A DNA stretch of 57,403 bases. Source: Solirubrobacteraceae bacterium. Its GTDB lineage: Bacteria > Actinomycetota > Thermoleophilia > Solirubrobacterales > Solirubrobacteraceae. Position numbers and translations under genes: made by a program. The stretch's first letter is position 1. Every line of letters begins with the position of its first letter. This document shows, piece by piece, positions 55,821-57,403 of this stretch. The notes under the pieces are model-generated. The model ran no database searches, was not told the DNA's origin, and saw only the letters and a list, made by a program, of their open reading frames with translations. Location: contig JANJTP010000050.1 in assembly GCA_024711025.1 (NCBI GenBank), positions 1 through 57,403 on the forward strand, read 5' to 3'.

Positions 55821-56548
55821 CACTCGACCTCGAAGCGGGCGGAGACCGTGCCGATGTGCAGGCGGTCGCCGGAGCGCAGCTCCTGCGACCCGGCGACCCG
55901 AGCCCCGTTGACCTGGACCCCGTTCGTCGACCCGAGGTCCTCGACCGTCCAGCCTCCGGCTCCGGGGGCGATCCGCGCATGTCTGCGAGAGACGTTGGCA
56001 TCGTCGAGGACCACGTCGCACTCACGACTGCGGCCGATCAGCGCGCCCTCCCGTCCGAGCGCGAAGCGCCGCCCCTCGGCGGTGAGGATCGCCCGGCCGG
56101 CGAGTTGCGGCGAGCCGCCCGCCGACCGCGGGCTTGCGGCGATGGGCGCGGGCGCGTGCTCGCCGCCGGCCGGCGGACGCCCCGCCGCGAGGCGCGTCTC
56201 GATGCCGAACTCCCCGAGGCCGAGCGCCTCGTCGGTCGCGAACGCGATGATCGGCGTGGCGGTGAGCACCAGGCGCTCGGCGCGGGCGTGCTCCAGCAGG
56301 TAGGCGGACAGCTCGTCGCCGACCTCCCGCTCGATGCCGGCGTAGCGCTCGCGATCGTCGGGCGAGAGCCAGACGACGTACTCGTGCGGCGCGTACGTGC
56401 GCGACAGGGAGACGGTGCGGTGCTCGTCCATCTCCTTGGCCAGGCGCCGCGCGAGCTCGACGGGGCGGACCTCGCTGCGGAAGACCCGCCCGAACGTGCC
56501 CTCAACGAGCCCGGCCAGCTTGCTCTCGAGGTTCCTCAGGACGCTCAT
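55820..56548 (-). CDS. fhaA: FHA-domain protein with DUF3662 domain (FhaA-like)
   Basis: A 242-residue protein. The N-terminal DUF3662 domain (MSVLRNLESKLAGLVEGTFG, then RVFRSEVRPVELARRLAKEM) is followed by a linker of about 40 residues and an FHA domain: FALGREGALIGRSRECDVVL, DDANVSRRHARIAP and VEDLGSTNGVQVNG. Both domains match FhaA of the pknB operon, which binds phosphorylated MurJ in mycobacteria. The ATG at 56548 starts the conserved MSVLRNLE; an upstream GTG/ATG at 56575 would add 9 residues. The linker here is much shorter than in mycobacterial FhaA. Confidence 0.93.
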   Translation of the reverse strand: MSVLRNLESKLAGLVEGTFGRVFRSEVRPVELARRLAKEMDEHRTVSLSRTYAPHEYVVWLSPDDRERYAGIEREVGDELSAYLLEHARAERLVLTATPIIAFATDEALGLGEFGIETRLAAGRPPAGGEHAPAPIAASPRSAGGSPQLAGRAILTAEGRRFALGREGALIGRSRECDVVLDDANVSRRHARIAPGAGGWTVEDLGSTNGVQVNGARVAGSQELRSGDRLHIGTVSARFEVE

Positions 56549-56584
56549 GGTGCGCTGCGCCGCAGCGTGGCGCAACGCCTCATG

Positions 56585-57403
56585 CTAGATGGTGTCGGCC
56601 CGTTCGCCGGCGGTGTCGGCCCATACGTCGGACGATGGCGCCCGGGCCGCTCTCGCCGTCGCGCCGGCGAGAGCGAGCGCGGCGGCCAGTGCGGCTCCCG
56701 CGAGCGTGCCGCGCAGCTCGACGCCGCCGACGGCGGCGGTCCCCGCCGCGACCGCCGCCGTCCACGCGGCCGCGGCGACGAGGTCGAAGGCCAGCCTGCT
56801 GCCGCGCACCAGCCACGGCAGCACCACCGCCGCGAGGGCCCACAGCGCACACGCGGCGAGCGTCGGACCGCTCACAAGCGGCGTCAGCACGTCGGCGGCG
56901 GCTGCGGCGGGCGACCGTTCCCAGCCCGCCGGCGGGGCGGCGGCCGGCGGGGCGGCGAACAGCAGCGCCCGCCCCGTCAGCAGCTCGGCGAGCGCCAGCC
57001 ACCAGAGCCCGAGAGCGCCGAGCGACGCCCGACGCAGCCAGCCGCCGGCCTGGCCGGCGAGCGCGACCCAGGCGAGCGCCAGGCCGCCGAGGCCGAGCAG
57101 CGCGGCGAGCAGCGGGACGCTCCAAAGCGTCGGCGCCCGCACCAGCAGCACGCAGGGCAGCGCCGCCGCCGAGACCAGCAGCGCGCTGCCCGGGGATCCG
57201 GCGATCGCCAGTGAGACGACGGCCGCGAGGACCGACAGCAGCCAGCCCGCGCGAGGCAGAGCGCCGGTCGCCACGGCGGCCGCGACCGCGGCGACGGGCG
57301 CGCCGGCGGGTGCGCCGTCGGGCAGCATCGTGAGCACGGCCCCGACGAGCGCGCCGGCGCCCGCGCCCGCGAGGCATCGCCGCGCAAGCGCGCGGCCGCG
57401 GCG
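56585..57403 (-). CDS. Multi-pass membrane protein, cut by the right edge
   Basis: The minus-strand frame is open from the right edge (RRGRALARRCLAGAGAGALV) to a stop at 56585, at least 272 residues. About eight hydrophobic segments follow one another, such as LLSVLAAVVSLAIAGSPGSA, LLAALLGLGGLALAWVALAG and LALAGATARAARAP, with Ala/Leu/Gly-rich composition. No catalytic motif is visible. It lies 36 bp upstream of fhaA in the same direction. It could be the C-terminal membrane part of a larger protein, for example a kinase, whose N-terminus lies outside the window. I do not recognise the family. Confidence 0.6.
   Translation of the reverse strand, partial: RRGRALARRCLAGAGAGALVGAVLTMLPDGAPAGAPVAAVAAAVATGALPRAGWLLSVLAAVVSLAIAGSPGSALLVSAAALPCVLLVRAPTLWSVPLLAALLGLGGLALAWVALAGQAGGWLRRASLGALGLWWLALAELLTGRALLFAAPPAAAPPAGWERSPAAAAADVLTPLVSGPTLAACALWALAAVVLPWLVRGSRLAFDLVAAAAWTAAVAAGTAAVGGVELRGTLAGAALAAALALAGATARAARAPSSDVWADTAGERADTI

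Overview
The window is very GC-rich bacterial chromosome with short intergenic gaps, 4-nt start/stop overlaps and third codon positions almost always G or C. The block at 48.4-57.4 kb (FhaA, FhaB, PP2C phosphatase, RodA/FtsW, PBP, PASTA kinase, then Ddl) is the actinobacterial cell-envelope signalling operon. Together with the base composition this suggests a high-GC actinobacterium, possibly of the Thermoleophilia/Solirubrobacterales type. That placement is inference; no rRNA gene is present. I see no tRNA, CRISPR array or insertion sequence.

Region 1 (about 0.5-16.3 kb) is an envelope polysaccharide locus. A DegT aminotransferase, a DUF354 protein, a CapD-type dehydratase, a LytR_C-domain membrane protein, a histidine phosphatase, a FlgD-Ig-like secreted protein, a Wzy-like ligase/polymerase and a GT39-like membrane glycosyltransferase run leftward as one probable eight-gene operon. 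A flippase, a soluble glycosyltransferase flanked by two repeat tracts, and an overlapping DedA-UppP pair surround it. The parts cover sugar-nucleotide modification, assembly, flipping, polymerisation and undecaprenyl-phosphate recycling.

Region 2 (about 16.3-46.7 kb) is accessory catabolism, apparently built as one regulon. At least seven 16-bp palindromes of the form NCKAACG-NN-CGTTMGN lie in its promoter gaps, and there are two TetR regulators. Sub-cluster A holds an E1-alpha/E1-beta/E2 2-oxoacid-type dehydrogenase with a class III aminotransferase, a VOC protein and a half-size EamA transporter. It also holds a Glu/Leu-type dehydrogenase and a leftward operon of sugar-type ABC importer, SDR and HyuA/HyuB. 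Sub-cluster B has a three-subunit acetone-carboxylase-like enzyme, a PuuD-like gamma-glutamyl hydrolase and a beta-keto acid cleavage enzyme (BKACE/Kce). Divergent from these are TetR, a glutamine-synthetase-like gamma-glutamylamide ligase and a beta-aminoacyl-CoA ammonia-lyase (Kal/Acl-like). An operon of two SDRs with a broken APC permease completes it. A lone purM sits between A and B. I infer an undescribed route: gamma-glutamyl protection of an amine, oxidation to a methyl ketone, ATP-dependent carboxylation to a beta-keto acid, removal of glutamate, BKACE cleavage to a beta-aminoacyl-CoA, and deamination to an enoyl-CoA.

Region 3 (46.9-57.4 kb) is growth and cell-wall control: a stand-alone Ser/Thr kinase with an unusual extracellular domain, then the convergent FhaA-to-Ddl operon of seven overlapping genes, and a truncated multi-pass membrane protein at the right edge.
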